In this document: piece by piece, positions 35,845-44,801 of the stretch
Position numbering within the stretch: position 1 is the first letter of the stretch
Layout: each line of letters begins with the position of its first letter
NCBI RefSeq assembly: GCF_022701195.1
Contig: NZ_CP078089.1
Span: 1,736,001 to 1,800,000, forward strand
Reading direction: 5' to 3'
Length of the DNA: 64,000 nucleotides
Source of the DNA: Allobaculum mucilyticum
GTDB lineage: Bacteria; Bacillota_I; Bacilli_A; Erysipelotrichales; Erysipelotrichaceae
Made by a program: the position numbers and the translations under genes
Notes under the pieces: model-generated
Databases searched by the model: none
Seen by the model: only the letters and a program-made list of their open reading frames with translations
Told to the model about the DNA's origin: nothing

Positions 35845-37386
35845 ATGGCAGATAAAATTGTCGTGCTTGATTTTGGCTCACAGTACAACCAGCTCATTGC
35901 ACGCAGAATCCGCGAGTTCGGCGTCTACTCCGAACTCCACCCCAACACCATGACGCTTGAAGAAATCAAAGCGCTTGGCGATGTAAAGGGAATCGTATTC
36001 TCCGGCGGACCAAACTCCGTTTATGCACCGGATGCCCCCAAATGCGATCCCGCAATTTATGACTCCGGCATTCCAATTCTTGGCATCTGCTACGGCATGC
36101 AGATGATCATGCACGATCTTGGCGGCGACGTTTCCCCATCCGATCGCAAGGAATACGGCCGTACCGAAATTGAAGTAACCCGCGACAACCTTCTCTTTGA
36201 AGGTCTTCCAAAAGAAGAGACTGTCTGGATGTCGCACGGCGACCAGGTATCCAGACTTGCAGAAGGCTTTGAATGCATCGCAAAAAGCGATACCTGCCCG
36301 TATGCAGCAGCACAGAATACAGAGCGCAGAATCTATGCGCTTCAGTTCCATCCGGAAGTCCGTCATTCCGTTTACGGCAATGACATTCTGAGAAACTTCG
36401 TCTTCTGCGTTGCCAATGCAGAAGCCAACTGGTCGATGCATGACTTTATCGAAGTCCAGAAAAAAGCCATCCGCGAAAAAGTCGGCAAGGACAAAGTCCT
36501 GCTCGGTCTTTCCGGCGGTGTCGATTCTTCTGTTGTTGCGGCACTCCTTCACGAAGCCATCGGCGATCAGCTGATCGCCATGTTCATTGACCATGGTCTG
36601 CTGCGCAAAGGCGAAGGCGAGTCGGTCATGGAAACATTCGGCAAGAATATGAACATCAACCTGGTGAAGATTGACGCCAAAGACCGTTTCATGAAGAAAC
36701 TCGGAGGCGTCTCCGATCCGGAAAAGAAACGCAAAATCATCGGCAACGAGTTTGTCTACACCTTTGATGAAGAGGCTGGAAAACTGGCAGCCGGCGGCGA
36801 TATCAAATGGCTCGCACAGGGCACCCTGTATACCGACGTCATTGAATCGGGAACCCATTCCGCACAGACCATCAAGTCGCACCACAACGTCGGCGGTCTG
36901 CCTGAAGACATGGATTTCCAGCTGATTGAACCGCTGAATACGCTGTTCAAGGATGAAGTCCGCGCTCTTGGCGAAGAGCTCGGTCTGCCTCATGAGATGG
37001 TCTGGAGACAGCCGTTCCCAGGACCAGGTCTTGGCATCCGCATCATCGGCGACATCACCGATGAAAAGCTTGAAATCGTCCGCGAATCCGATGCGATTCT
37101 GCGTGAAGAAATCGCGAAAGCCGGACTCGAAGAAGAAATCTGGCAGTACTTTACCGCTCTGACCAACATGCGTTCGGTCGGCGTTATGGGCGACCAGAGA
37201 ACCTACGACTACGCGGTTGCGATCCGTGCTGTTACCTCGATCGACGGCATGACCGCTGACTGGGCAAAAATCCCATGGGATGTGCTCGGCCGCGTTTCTG
37301 ACCGCATCATTAACGAAGTTCCGCACGTTAACCGCGTACTCTACGACATTACCTCCAAGCCGCCTGGAACAATCGAATTCGAATAA
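35845..37386 (+). CDS. guaA: GMP synthase (glutamine-hydrolysing)
   Basis: Converts XMP to GMP with glutamine and ATP. It has an N-terminal class I glutaminase with the catalytic Cys in GICYGMQM (about residue 81) and His/Glu in [10 protein letters not shown] (about residue 170). The ATP-pyrophosphatase P-loop [11 protein letters not shown] lies at about residue 219, followed by the dimerisation domain with [13 protein letters not shown]. 513 residues, usual length. GAGGATGAAAT precedes ATG. A TATAAT lies about 47 bp upstream, so it has its own promoter. No purine riboswitch fold was recognised in the 125-bp leader. Confidence 0.96.
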   Translation: MADKIVVLDFGSQYNQLIARRIREFGVYSELHPNTMTLEEIKALGDVKGIVFSGGPNSVYAPDAPKCDPAIYDSGIPILGICYGMQMIMHDLGGDVSPSDRKEYGRTEIEVTRDNLLFEGLPKEETVWMSHGDQVSRLAEGFECIAKSDTCPYAAAQNTERRIYALQFHPEVRHSVYGNDILRNFVFCVANAEANWSMHDFIEVQKKAIREKVGKDKVLLGLSGGVDSSVVAALLHEAIGDQLIAMFIDHGLLRKGEGESVMETFGKNMNINLVKIDAKDRFMKKLGGVSDPEKKRKIIGNEFVYTFDEEAGKLAAGGDIKWLAQGTLYTDVIESGTHSAQTIKSHHNVGGLPEDMDFQLIEPLNTLFKDEVRALGEELGLPHEMVWRQPFPGPGLGIRIIGDITDEKLEIVRESDAILREEIAKAGLEEEIWQYFTALTNMRSVGVMGDQRTYDYAVAIRAVTSIDGMTADWAKIPWDVLGRVSDRIINEVPHVNRVLYDITSKPPGTIEFE

Positions 37387-37415
37387 GCCGGTTTTAACCA
37401 GAAAAATTAAATTCC

Positions 37416-37449
37416 CTGCAGGATGCATCACAGTATCCTGCAGTTTTTT
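37416..37449 (+). terminator. Terminator after guaA
   Basis: A perfect 9-bp stem (37416-37424 with 37435-37443) followed by six T. Confidence 0.88.
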
Positions 37450-37620
37450 AATGACAGACCATCTGTAAGACTGCAGATTTCAGGTAATAGTGCGAGTAAA
37501 AAAGCGGGTGCAGTGTCAGGAAAACGTATCGAAAAGTACAAATTCCGGGCATAAACTGTAAGGTTTTTAAGCAAATCGCAGTAGCAGTTTGAAAAAAGTG
37601 GAACAGATTTTCAGTTTTAC

Positions 37621-37637
37621 ACGAAAAGCGCTTACAA
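37621..37637 (-). promoter_or_regulatory. Cre-like box upstream of the GH2 gene
   Basis: On the minus strand TTGTAAGCGCTTTTCGT matches the first 13 positions of WTGNAANCGNWNNCW and misses the last two. It shares the TGTAAGCGC core with the box upstream of oppA. It lies about 100 bp before the start codon of a secreted glycosidase, where catabolite repression would be expected. Confidence 0.5.
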
Positions 37638-37734
37638 ATAGACGTACTCTGTAGACAGCCGGTGTTTACTAAACAATTTGAATAAGCGGATACGGATTGA
37701 AGGAGCAGCGGTACGGAAAGTGAGAAGAAGGCGT

Positions 37735-40700
37735 ATGAAAAAACTGCAGAAGGCGCTCGTGATGATTCTTTCTGCCATCCTGTGTCTGTCCTTTGTACAG
37801 TCGACGGGAATTCAGGCACAGCAGACAGAGCCAGAACCAGTCACGGACAGCGTCCGCAAAGAAGAAAACTTCAACAGAAACTGGAAGTTCATCCGCAGGG
37901 ATGATCCCAATGCTTTTCAGAGCGACTACAGCGATGAAAACTGGTACAACGTCTGCCTGCCCCATGATTTCAGCATCCCCTATTTCATGGAACAGAGCTT
38001 CTATACCGGCGTTGGCTGGTACCGCAAAACCTTTGAAATCTCTGCCGATCAGGCACAGAGCATTGTAAAGCTCGATTTTGAAGGCGTGTTCCACACCATT
38101 GATCTCTATATCAACGGTGAAAAAGTCGGAACCCATCAGGGCGGCTATACCGGCTTTGAATTCAACATCACCCCGTATATCCATGAAGGCGAAAACATTC
38201 TCGCTGCCAGAGTGGATAATACGTGGAATCCGCAGCTTGCCCCGCGTGCCGGCGATCATAACTTTACCGGCGGCATCTACCGCAACGTTAACCTGATTAC
38301 CGAAAACCCGGTGCATGTCACCTGGTATGGAACCTTCGCACAGACCCCCAATGTATCGAAGGCTTCCTCAGATCTGCGCATGCAGGCTGAAGTCGAAAAC
38401 CTCAAAGAAAGTTCTGTTTCGGCTCATGTCCGCCATACGCTCAAAGATGCAGACGGTCAGATCGTTGCGCAGTTCTCCTCTTCGGCAGTAGCGATCGAAC
38501 CCGGAGAGATTCACAATTTTGACGATACGTACTCATCCATCGCAAACCCGCATCTGTGGTCGGTCGATGACCCGTATCTGTATACCGTAGTTACAGAAGT
38601 CTTTGAAGGAGAAACCCTTGTCGATTCCGTTACGACATCTATGGGATTCCGCTGGTGTGAATGGACAGCGGATCGCGGTTTCTTCCTCAATGGCGAACAT
38701 GTCTGGATTAACGGCGTCAATGCCCATCAGGATCACGCCGGCTGGTGCAATGCCGTCAGTGATTCCGCTCTTGAACGGGATGTCGAGATGGTCAAAGAAG
38801 CCGGATTCAACTTTATCCGCGGATCGCATTACCCGCATTCCCCCTCGTATACCCAGGCCTGCGATGAAAACGGCATCCTCTACTGGTCCGAAGCCGCATT
38901 CTGGTTTATCGGCGGTGCTGGCGGAGAAGGTACCGGCGAAAGTTCAGCCGACTACAGATCCAACGGCTATCCGACCGTTGCGGCCGATCAGCCGGCTTTC
39001 GAGCAGTCCTGCATGGACATGCTCGAAGACATGATCCGCATTCACCGCAATCACCCCTCGATTGTGGTCTGGAGCATGGGCAACAAAACATTCTTCCAGA
39101 ACGTTGTCGATGATTCCGGCGTCAATACAAACGAAAAGAAAAAAGCACTGATTACGCGCATGTGCAAAAAAGCCAAAGAACTCGACCCAACGCGGGCGGC
39201 TGGTCTTGGCGGAACGCAGCGCGAGGGTTATGACCGCATTGAAGGCGTCGAAGTTGCCGGCTACAACGGCGATGGCGCTTCGATTGGCGCATACCAGAAC
39301 CCGGGCATTCCGAATGTGGTCGCCGAATACGGTTCCCATACCATCAACCGCGGCGAAGGCGATGAATTCAAGCCGTACTACGATTGTCTGCAGAGTTCGA
39401 ACAATCTGCCCATTCAATACGAATGGCGAAGCGGTGCCGTTCTCTGGTGCATGTTCCACCATGGAACAGTTGCAGCAAGAAGCTATGGCGATATGGGTAT
39501 TGTCGACTACTATCGTCTGCCGATGAAGGAATGGTACTGGTACCGCAAGCAGTACAATCCGGAGCATCCGGACTATGAATCCTCAAAAGCCGGAACGCCG
39601 ACAAAGATTCAGCTGACGGCTTCAGATCTTGTTTTAAGTGATGATGGCAGACAGGATACGCATCTGATTGCGACTCTGGTCGATGATCACGGAGACTGGA
39701 TCGGCGCAAAACGGAAAGTTACGCTGACTGTCATTGATGGTCCTGGCATTTTCCCGACCGGAAAAACATTCATCATGGATCCAGATTCGGAAAACAAATC
39801 CATGCTGGATGGCAAAGGCGCCATCGAATTCCGCTCGTACTATGCGGGCACAACCACAATCCGGGCGGAAAGTGAAGGACTCGAACCAGCCGAGATTATG
39901 CTGACAACTACGGGCAATTCAAAAGATGAGAGCGAACCGGCGATCGAAACGATGTACGGCTCGTTCATGAACAATTCGGGCATTGTCCTGACAGACATTG
40001 AAAATGCACCGGCGTATGAGCTGCGCGATCTCAACGGCGTTCCGTGTACAGCTTCTTCCAATGAAGCGGACCGCCAGAACGTTCTCGATAAAGATCCAAA
40101 GACGTCCTGGACAGCTTCCGTACCCGGAAGTGGACAGTACGTCAATGCCACCATGGAACATGGTGAAGTCATTCTCTACAAAGCAGCAGTCCTCTTTGAT
40201 GGCGAAAAGCTGCCGTTTACGCTGCAGGGCCGTCAGGCTTCAGGCGGCGACTGGGAAACGATTGTCAGCTATGACGCCGAAACGATTAAAAATGCTCCAG
40301 AAGAGATCACGTTCTTTGGAACAAATCCATACCGGAACATCCGCGTTCTTTTTGATCATCTTGAAGACGATCAGTACGCTTCTTTCTCAGAGCTGAAACT
40401 CTATTCGCTCAAATCCGTCAATGAGCCGATTAAAACCGGCTATCAGTATCTCAGCGATCTTGAGCTGCCTGAGACGGTGAAAAAGAATAAGACAATGAGC
40501 GGTATGCCGCTTGAAGCCAATGATGTCTTCTTTAAAAACGGCATTTCCATTCCTTCCGGTACAAGTTTTGAAATTGAAAACTACACTCCGGAAGAAGGCG
40601 GCTATGGTCAGTTTGAAACAGTCGCCTATAACCCGAACAAAGAAAGCGTCATCCTGAAACTGACCGCCAAAGATCAGACGATCTTTGAAAAAGAATTCGC

Positions 40701-42642
40701 TTATGGCGAATCAGTCAACATCGCGCTGAGCATCTACCGCTGCCCGACTCTGAAAATTGAAGTCAGCGGCAAGTCGAGCATTTCTTTAGGCGAAGCAAGA
40801 TTTGGCGGCGTTAAGCGCAGTCTGCTTTCTGAAAAAGCTGCAGGAACAAAAGCTGAATACAGAGCAAACTACGAAACGCTCACGCCTGGTACCCGCTATG
40901 AAGGCACCATCCAGCTCACGCTGCCCAAAGCGCAGAACGTCATTGCCGCATGGACGCTCCAAGATGCAGCTGGCAATCTGCTTGATCTCTCCAGCAGGAC
41001 AGTATCTGTTGAAGCTGGCAACGCCGTTTCCATTCCGGTTGAAATGCAGCTCGATGAAAACCTTGAACCGGGAGCAGTCCTTCGCGTGATGCTCTGGAAC
41101 AAAGAAACGCTTGCACCGGTATGCCAGGATCTTTTCGTCACCACTATGGAAGACGCATCCGGCAAACCGGTTGAAGCAGACAAGTATCCTGAATCAGATG
41201 GAAACAGTTTTGAAATGCCGTCTGTGACCACGCTGGTCAAAGGCGAAGAAATGACAAAGACCGGTGAGTGGGACCGCTGGCCGGCTTCCGGATCGCAGGC
41301 TGGTACCCGCTCGGGCTATGGAACGTTTGTTGAAAGCAATTCCTGGCAGAACACCGCACTGTCCTACACGTTTAATGGAACAGAAGTGAAAGTCTATGCC
41401 AAAAAAGACGGCAGCCAGTCCGGCTGTGAAGTCTATATCGATGGCGAGCTGGTTGAAACTGTTTCGACAAAGGTAAATGACGGTTCAAATTCCTATCCGC
41501 TGGTGTTCTCGAAGACACTCGAATCCGGCGAATATGTCATCCGTCTTGTTCCGACCGGCAAATTCGGCTTTGACGCTCTGGAAGTCACCGGACCTGGCAG
41601 CGTATCGAAACCGGAGTATGTTGAGGGAACGGAAGGCACGACTGTGATCGGATCCGATGCCTCGATCATCAAATCGGACGGCTGGGGCCAGTGGAAAGAC
41701 GAAAGTGCCGGCGATTATGAAACCTATAACAATACCGCTGGCGCACAGCTCAGCTACACATTCACTGGAACCGGCATTTCCATGGTGACCAAATTTGACG
41801 GCGGTAAAACCGGAGCTGATGTCTATATCGACGGCGAGTATTACGGCCGGTATTCCTGCAATGAAAATACGAATGACTACCGCACAGGCATCGACATTCA
41901 GGATCTGTCGTTTGGAACGCATGAGTTCCGCCTGGTCACAACCGGCAAGTTTGGCTTCAAGACCATAACGACGGTGTATGGCCAGCTTGAAGACCGCAGT
42001 GAACTCGAAAAAGCTGTTGAAGAAGCCAGAGCGCTCAAACAGGCTGACTACACGAATTATGATGCCCAGTTTGAAGCCATCCTGTTCCAGGCTGAGTTTG
42101 CACTGAACTCGTACAGCTTCTCGCAGGCGCAGATTGATGCATTTACACAGGCACTCACGCAGGCCATTGCCGGACTGAAGCGTCCATCGACACTGCTGGA
42201 TACAGAATTTGCCCATACGATTGTCCATGCGATTGAAACAATGCGTACCGAAAACTGGAATCCGCAGACGGAGAACCGTTCTGTCTTTGCACAGGCCTAT
42301 GACAAAGCGCTCGAAGCATTCGCCAGCGACGATGCATCCAATGCAGGCCGTCTGGGCGAACAGCTTGAAGCCGGCATTGCGGCCATTCAGGAAGGCATGG
42401 TTTCCTTTGATCTTTCCGCACTGCAGCTGGTGATCTTCAAGGGAGACAGCCTGGAAAAGACTGCCTATCCGCAGACACAGATGAGCGCATTTGAAGAGGC
42501 TCTGAGCAAAGCAAAAGAGATCGAAAAAGATCCGCAGAGTCAGGAAGAAATCGATGCAGAGACGATCGAACTCTCCACTGCTCTGTATACTCTTCGAAAA
42601 GTACCGGATGCCAACGATCCGATCTTCTCTGCAGGCGAGTAA
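37735..42642 (+). CDS. Secreted multidomain glycoside hydrolase family 2 protein
   Basis: A 1635-residue enzyme-like protein. Order: signal peptide (1-35); GH2 sugar-binding domain (about 40-190, VCLPHDFSIPY, GVGWYRKTFEI); Ig-like domain; TIM barrel (about 310-620); a bacterial Ig-type C-terminal domain (PTKIQLTASDLVLSDDG); an F5/8C-like module (ELRDLNGVPCTASSNEADRQN); an unrecognised beta module; two related beta modules, each ending TGKFGF; and three helical FIVAR-like segments. There is no sortase motif. The expected nucleophile is Glu531 in VVAEYGSHT. The acid/base position in WSMGN-K is Lys451 (AAA) instead of Glu. Activity is therefore uncertain; beta-galactosidase-like action on host glycans is the family guess. 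AAGAAGG precedes the start at 37735. Confidence 0.88.
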   Translation: MKKLQKALVMILSAILCLSFVQSTGIQAQQTEPEPVTDSVRKEENFNRNWKFIRRDDPNAFQSDYSDENWYNVCLPHDFSIPYFMEQSFYTGVGWYRKTFEISADQAQSIVKLDFEGVFHTIDLYINGEKVGTHQGGYTGFEFNITPYIHEGENILAARVDNTWNPQLAPRAGDHNFTGGIYRNVNLITENPVHVTWYGTFAQTPNVSKASSDLRMQAEVENLKESSVSAHVRHTLKDADGQIVAQFSSSAVAIEPGEIHNFDDTYSSIANPHLWSVDDPYLYTVVTEVFEGETLVDSVTTSMGFRWCEWTADRGFFLNGEHVWINGVNAHQDHAGWCNAVSDSALERDVEMVKEAGFNFIRGSHYPHSPSYTQACDENGILYWSEAAFWFIGGAGGEGTGESSADYRSNGYPTVAADQPAFEQSCMDMLEDMIRIHRNHPSIVVWSMGNKTFFQNVVDDSGVNTNEKKKALITRMCKKAKELDPTRAAGLGGTQREGYDRIEGVEVAGYNGDGASIGAYQNPGIPNVVAEYGSHTINRGEGDEFKPYYDCLQSSNNLPIQYEWRSGAVLWCMFHHGTVAARSYGDMGIVDYYRLPMKEWYWYRKQYNPEHPDYESSKAGTPTKIQLTASDLVLSDDGRQDTHLIATLVDDHGDWIGAKRKVTLTVIDGPGIFPTGKTFIMDPDSENKSMLDGKGAIEFRSYYAGTTTIRAESEGLEPAEIMLTTTGNSKDESEPAIETMYGSFMNNSGIVLTDIENAPAYELRDLNGVPCTASSNEADRQNVLDKDPKTSWTASVPGSGQYVNATMEHGEVILYKAAVLFDGEKLPFTLQGRQASGGDWETIVSYDAETIKNAPEEITFFGTNPYRNIRVLFDHLEDDQYASFSELKLYSLKSVNEPIKTGYQYLSDLELPETVKKNKTMSGMPLEANDVFFKNGISIPSGTSFEIENYTPEEGGYGQFETVAYNPNKESVILKLTAKDQTIFEKEFAYGESVNIALSIYRCPTLKIEVSGKSSISLGEARFGGVKRSLLSEKAAGTKAEYRANYETLTPGTRYEGTIQLTLPKAQNVIAAWTLQDAAGNLLDLSSRTVSVEAGNAVSIPVEMQLDENLEPGAVLRVMLWNKETLAPVCQDLFVTTMEDASGKPVEADKYPESDGNSFEMPSVTTLVKGEEMTKTGEWDRWPASGSQAGTRSGYGTFVESNSWQNTALSYTFNGTEVKVYAKKDGSQSGCEVYIDGELVETVSTKVNDGSNSYPLVFSKTLESGEYVIRLVPTGKFGFDALEVTGPGSVSKPEYVEGTEGTTVIGSDASIIKSDGWGQWKDESAGDYETYNNTAGAQLSYTFTGTGISMVTKFDGGKTGADVYIDGEYYGRYSCNENTNDYRTGIDIQDLSFGTHEFRLVTTGKFGFKTITTVYGQLEDRSELEKAVEEARALKQADYTNYDAQFEAILFQAEFALNSYSFSQAQIDAFTQALTQAIAGLKRPSTLLDTEFAHTIVHAIETMRTENWNPQTENRSVFAQAYDKALEAFASDDASNAGRLGEQLEAGIAAIQEGMVSFDLSALQLVIFKGDSLEKTAYPQTQMSAFEEALSKAKEIEKDPQSQEEIDAETIELSTALYTLRKVPDANDPIFSAGE

Positions 42643-42697
42643 ACTCTGACTGTTTCTTTGCTCATTGATGAGCAGCAGCATAATCCATAGGTTTTTC

Positions 42698-42740
42698 AGA
42701 CCCGTTTTTCGCGGCACTCCCGTGAAAAGCGGGTCTTTTT
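42698..42740 (+). terminator. Terminator after the GH2 gene
   Basis: An agacccg...cgggtct stem with inner tttttcgcgg/ccgtgaaaa pairing, then a T-run. Confidence 0.85.
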
Positions 42741-43184
42741 GCATGCAGTCCGGATCTGAAAAAGCGGGAGCTTTGTCGTATGTATGCGTCGTTCTGAAGG
42801 CAGAACGGTGAATAAACAGACAGTTATTCTTCATAAAAGTCAGAAATCAGACAGAATAATGCCGGAATATCCTTCCGGTTTTCTTCCTTCTGCCTGACGG
42901 ATTGACTGATTTCTTTACGCGATCTTTATGTCTCGCTGTTTCTATTGTGTGATTGTCCAGACTAACTTACAGGCGAACAGACCAGAGGGCGGGCAGAAGC
43001 AGACAGAAAGTAAGAACAGGAAAAAAGAGGGAACGTTTCTGCCTGCAGGGGGATTTGATGCAAAGCGGCGGAATCAGGAAGAAATCATGTCAGTAGAAAT
43101 GAGAAAACCCGCAGATGAAAACCCATTCAAAACCGTTTCAATTCGGATTTCAGGGCATGGCATATCCGGTACGAATGTCAGTAG
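42741..43184. other. Intergenic region before the winged-helix pair
   Basis: About 440 bp. A 94-codon ORF at 42928-43212 has no ribosome site at its first ATG. An internal ATG at 43087 does follow AGGAAG, but the product (about 41 residues) is not recognisable. I see no gene I can support. Confidence 0.4.
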
Positions 43185-43216
43185 ATGTGACGATTTTATT
43201 TACAAAATGTGACAAT
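43175..43216. promoter_or_regulatory. Tandem ATGTGAC repeats upstream of winged-helix gene 1
   Basis: ATGTGACGAT (43185-43194) and ATGTGACAAT (43207-43216) are direct repeats exactly 22 bp apart, with a partial third (ATGTCAG, 43175) 10 bp upstream. Spacing in whole helical turns is how OmpR/PhoB-type winged helices bind. An AT-rich stretch follows (TATAAG near 43238). Confidence 0.45.
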
Positions 43217-43468
43217 GATATTAAGCAAAATTAACTATAAGTAGTCTTGTAAATGAAATTCCGTCTGTTACGATTGAAAGGCGTTCCAGAAGCAGTCACC
43301 GATGCGCCATGCATCCTGAACGCCTGCCCGGCTTCCCGTTATGCCCTCCAGGAGCTCAGCTCGCACCGTCTCTGTTCAGAGCAAAGCCGATGGAAAAAGC
43401 ATGATCTGTTCCGGCACCATCCCGGAACGGGAATTAGAAAGGCAGCCATCTGCCAGCGCGGATGGCAC

Positions 43469-43996
43469 ATGAACACAATGTTAAAAACTCCAATCCAGCA
43501 GAATCCGTGCGATGAAGAACTCGACCAGTCCGCACAGGCGAAGAAAAAGAAAGAGTCCAACAGCCCGACTATCTTTGCCCAGAAGCGTCCTGCCAGCTGG
43601 CCAGTCGCCTGTGCCCAGATCCGCCCTGTTTATCGCAGCGGCGATCTGACCGTCATCTGCACGCAGAAAGCTGTTTACCGCAAAGGCGAAAGGATCCTGG
43701 TCACCGCTGCTGAATATTTCGTTCTGCTCGGCCTGCTGGAAAACTGCACCCTTTTCTGTACAGTCGGCACAATCGCAAAAAGCGCCCAGACCTTCTGCAA
43801 AGAAGGGCTTCGTCCATCGGGCATTGCCAGACATATCTGTGCGCTCCGCCGAAAGCTCGGTACCCATGATGGCCGTGAATACATCATCACGCACCGGGGA
43901 AAAGGGTATAAATGGAACCTCTGCGTAAGCAGACAGACACTGAACGACCCTACGCTGCACACTCTGCATACGCAGGCTGGCAGACTGCCGGAATAA
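43469..43996 (+). CDS. Receiver-less OmpR-type winged-helix protein 1
   Basis: A 175-residue protein from the ATG at 43469. The frame is open back to 43253, but that longer N-terminus has no ribosome site and does not look protein-like. The C-terminal half is a Trans_reg_C winged helix: LVTAAEYFVLLGLLEN, then a recognition region near RPSGIARHICALRRKLG, and the wing GREYIITHRGKGYKWNL. There is no phosphoacceptor receiver domain; the N-terminus is a polar, Lys-rich stretch. It is paralogous to the next gene. It probably binds DNA without a partner kinase. Confidence 0.7.
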   Translation: MNTMLKTPIQQNPCDEELDQSAQAKKKKESNSPTIFAQKRPASWPVACAQIRPVYRSGDLTVICTQKAVYRKGERILVTAAEYFVLLGLLENCTLFCTVGTIAKSAQTFCKEGLRPSGIARHICALRRKLGTHDGREYIITHRGKGYKWNLCVSRQTLNDPTLHTLHTQAGRLPE

Positions 43997-44170
43997 CGGA
44001 ATAAAAGGGTAAAAACAAAAAAGGAGCTGCCTGCATGATGGAAGACATGCAGAATGATGCAGCCAAAATTCCGAAAACAGAACAGACAGCGTACAGGAAG
44101 CCTGCTCATCATCCGCAAAAGAGAAAAGAAAACAGGCCGGCTTTTTTGCCGGCAGGAGAGGAGAATCGAA

Positions 44171-44725
44171 ATGGGAACGAAAAAGAGAGAAAGGCGTCTG
44201 CAGTTTGATTCAGGTTTTGAGGGCGAGGCGGATCAGGGGTTTGTTCAGACCATCATGCTCGATGACATGCCGCGCATTCTTCGCGAGCATCCGCTGCCAA
44301 AATGGTCCGAGCAGACCGCAAGCGAGAACATGGTCTATCAGACGGGCGATCTGATTATCGACAGCTATGCCAACATCGTCTTTAAAAACGGACAGATGCT
44401 TGTTATCACGCCTACAGAATTCCGTCTGCTGCTCGCCCTTGTCGACAACAGCACGATTTTCTGTTCGAGAACCTGGCTCATCAGCATTCTCTCCAGGCGC
44501 CTGCGTCATGTCATCAATGACAACACGCTCTCCAAGCACGTCTGCCGTCTGCGCAAAAAGCTTGGAAGCGATGGGGATGAGTACATCCTGACGCAGAACC
44601 GCAAAGGCTATAAATGGAACATGGTCGTCTTCCGCCGCTACATCAGCCGCGAAGCCTGTACCATGAATGAATCGCCTGAAGACGGCGTTCGTCCAGTGAA
44701 GAGCAGACCAGACAGTTCATACTGA
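44171..44725 (+). CDS. Receiver-less OmpR-type winged-helix protein 2
   Basis: A 184-residue protein with an N-terminal region of about 65 residues that has no receiver features. A Trans_reg_C domain follows: LVITPTEFRLLLALVDNSTIF, NDNTLSKHVCRLRKKLG and the wing DEYILTQNRKGYKWNM. GGAGAGGAGAATCGAA precedes ATG, so the start is secure; the frame to 44054 is rejected. It is closer to consensus than protein 1 and is probably a duplicate of it. It sits 76 bp upstream of an iron/cobalamin-type importer, which it might regulate. Confidence 0.8.
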   Translation: MGTKKRERRLQFDSGFEGEADQGFVQTIMLDDMPRILREHPLPKWSEQTASENMVYQTGDLIIDSYANIVFKNGQMLVITPTEFRLLLALVDNSTIFCSRTWLISILSRRLRHVINDNTLSKHVCRLRKKLGSDGDEYILTQNRKGYKWNMVVFRRYISREACTMNESPEDGVRPVKSRPDSSY

Positions 44726-44749
44726 ATCAGAAACAAAACAGGCACGGAT

Positions 44750-44797
44750 CCGTAAATTACGGGGGAACGTTATACGGAATGAATCTGAATCCGTTAC
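44750..44797. promoter_or_regulatory. Dyads in the leader of the FecCD-type importer
   Basis: A perfect odd palindrome CCGTAAATTACGG (44750-44762) is followed by a looser dyad GTTATACGGA...TCCGTTAC (44769-44797), ending just before the permease start. Both contain CCGTWA-like half sites. Operator function is inference. Confidence 0.4.
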
Positions 44798-44801
44798 ACT
44801 T

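Noticed and set aside
35878-37431. A 517-codon open frame antisense to guaA
   Set aside because: The plus-strand frame is an unmistakable GMP synthase; the antisense product has no family features.
41485-42834. A 449-codon open frame antisense to the 3' part of the GH2 gene
   Set aside because: It overlaps modules with clear repeats on the plus strand and lacks a ribosome site.
42928-43212. A 94-codon ORF between the GH2 gene and the winged-helix pair
   Set aside because: No ribosome site at its start, low-complexity polar sequence, and its end overlaps the likely operator repeats. Only a short internal start is marginally possible.
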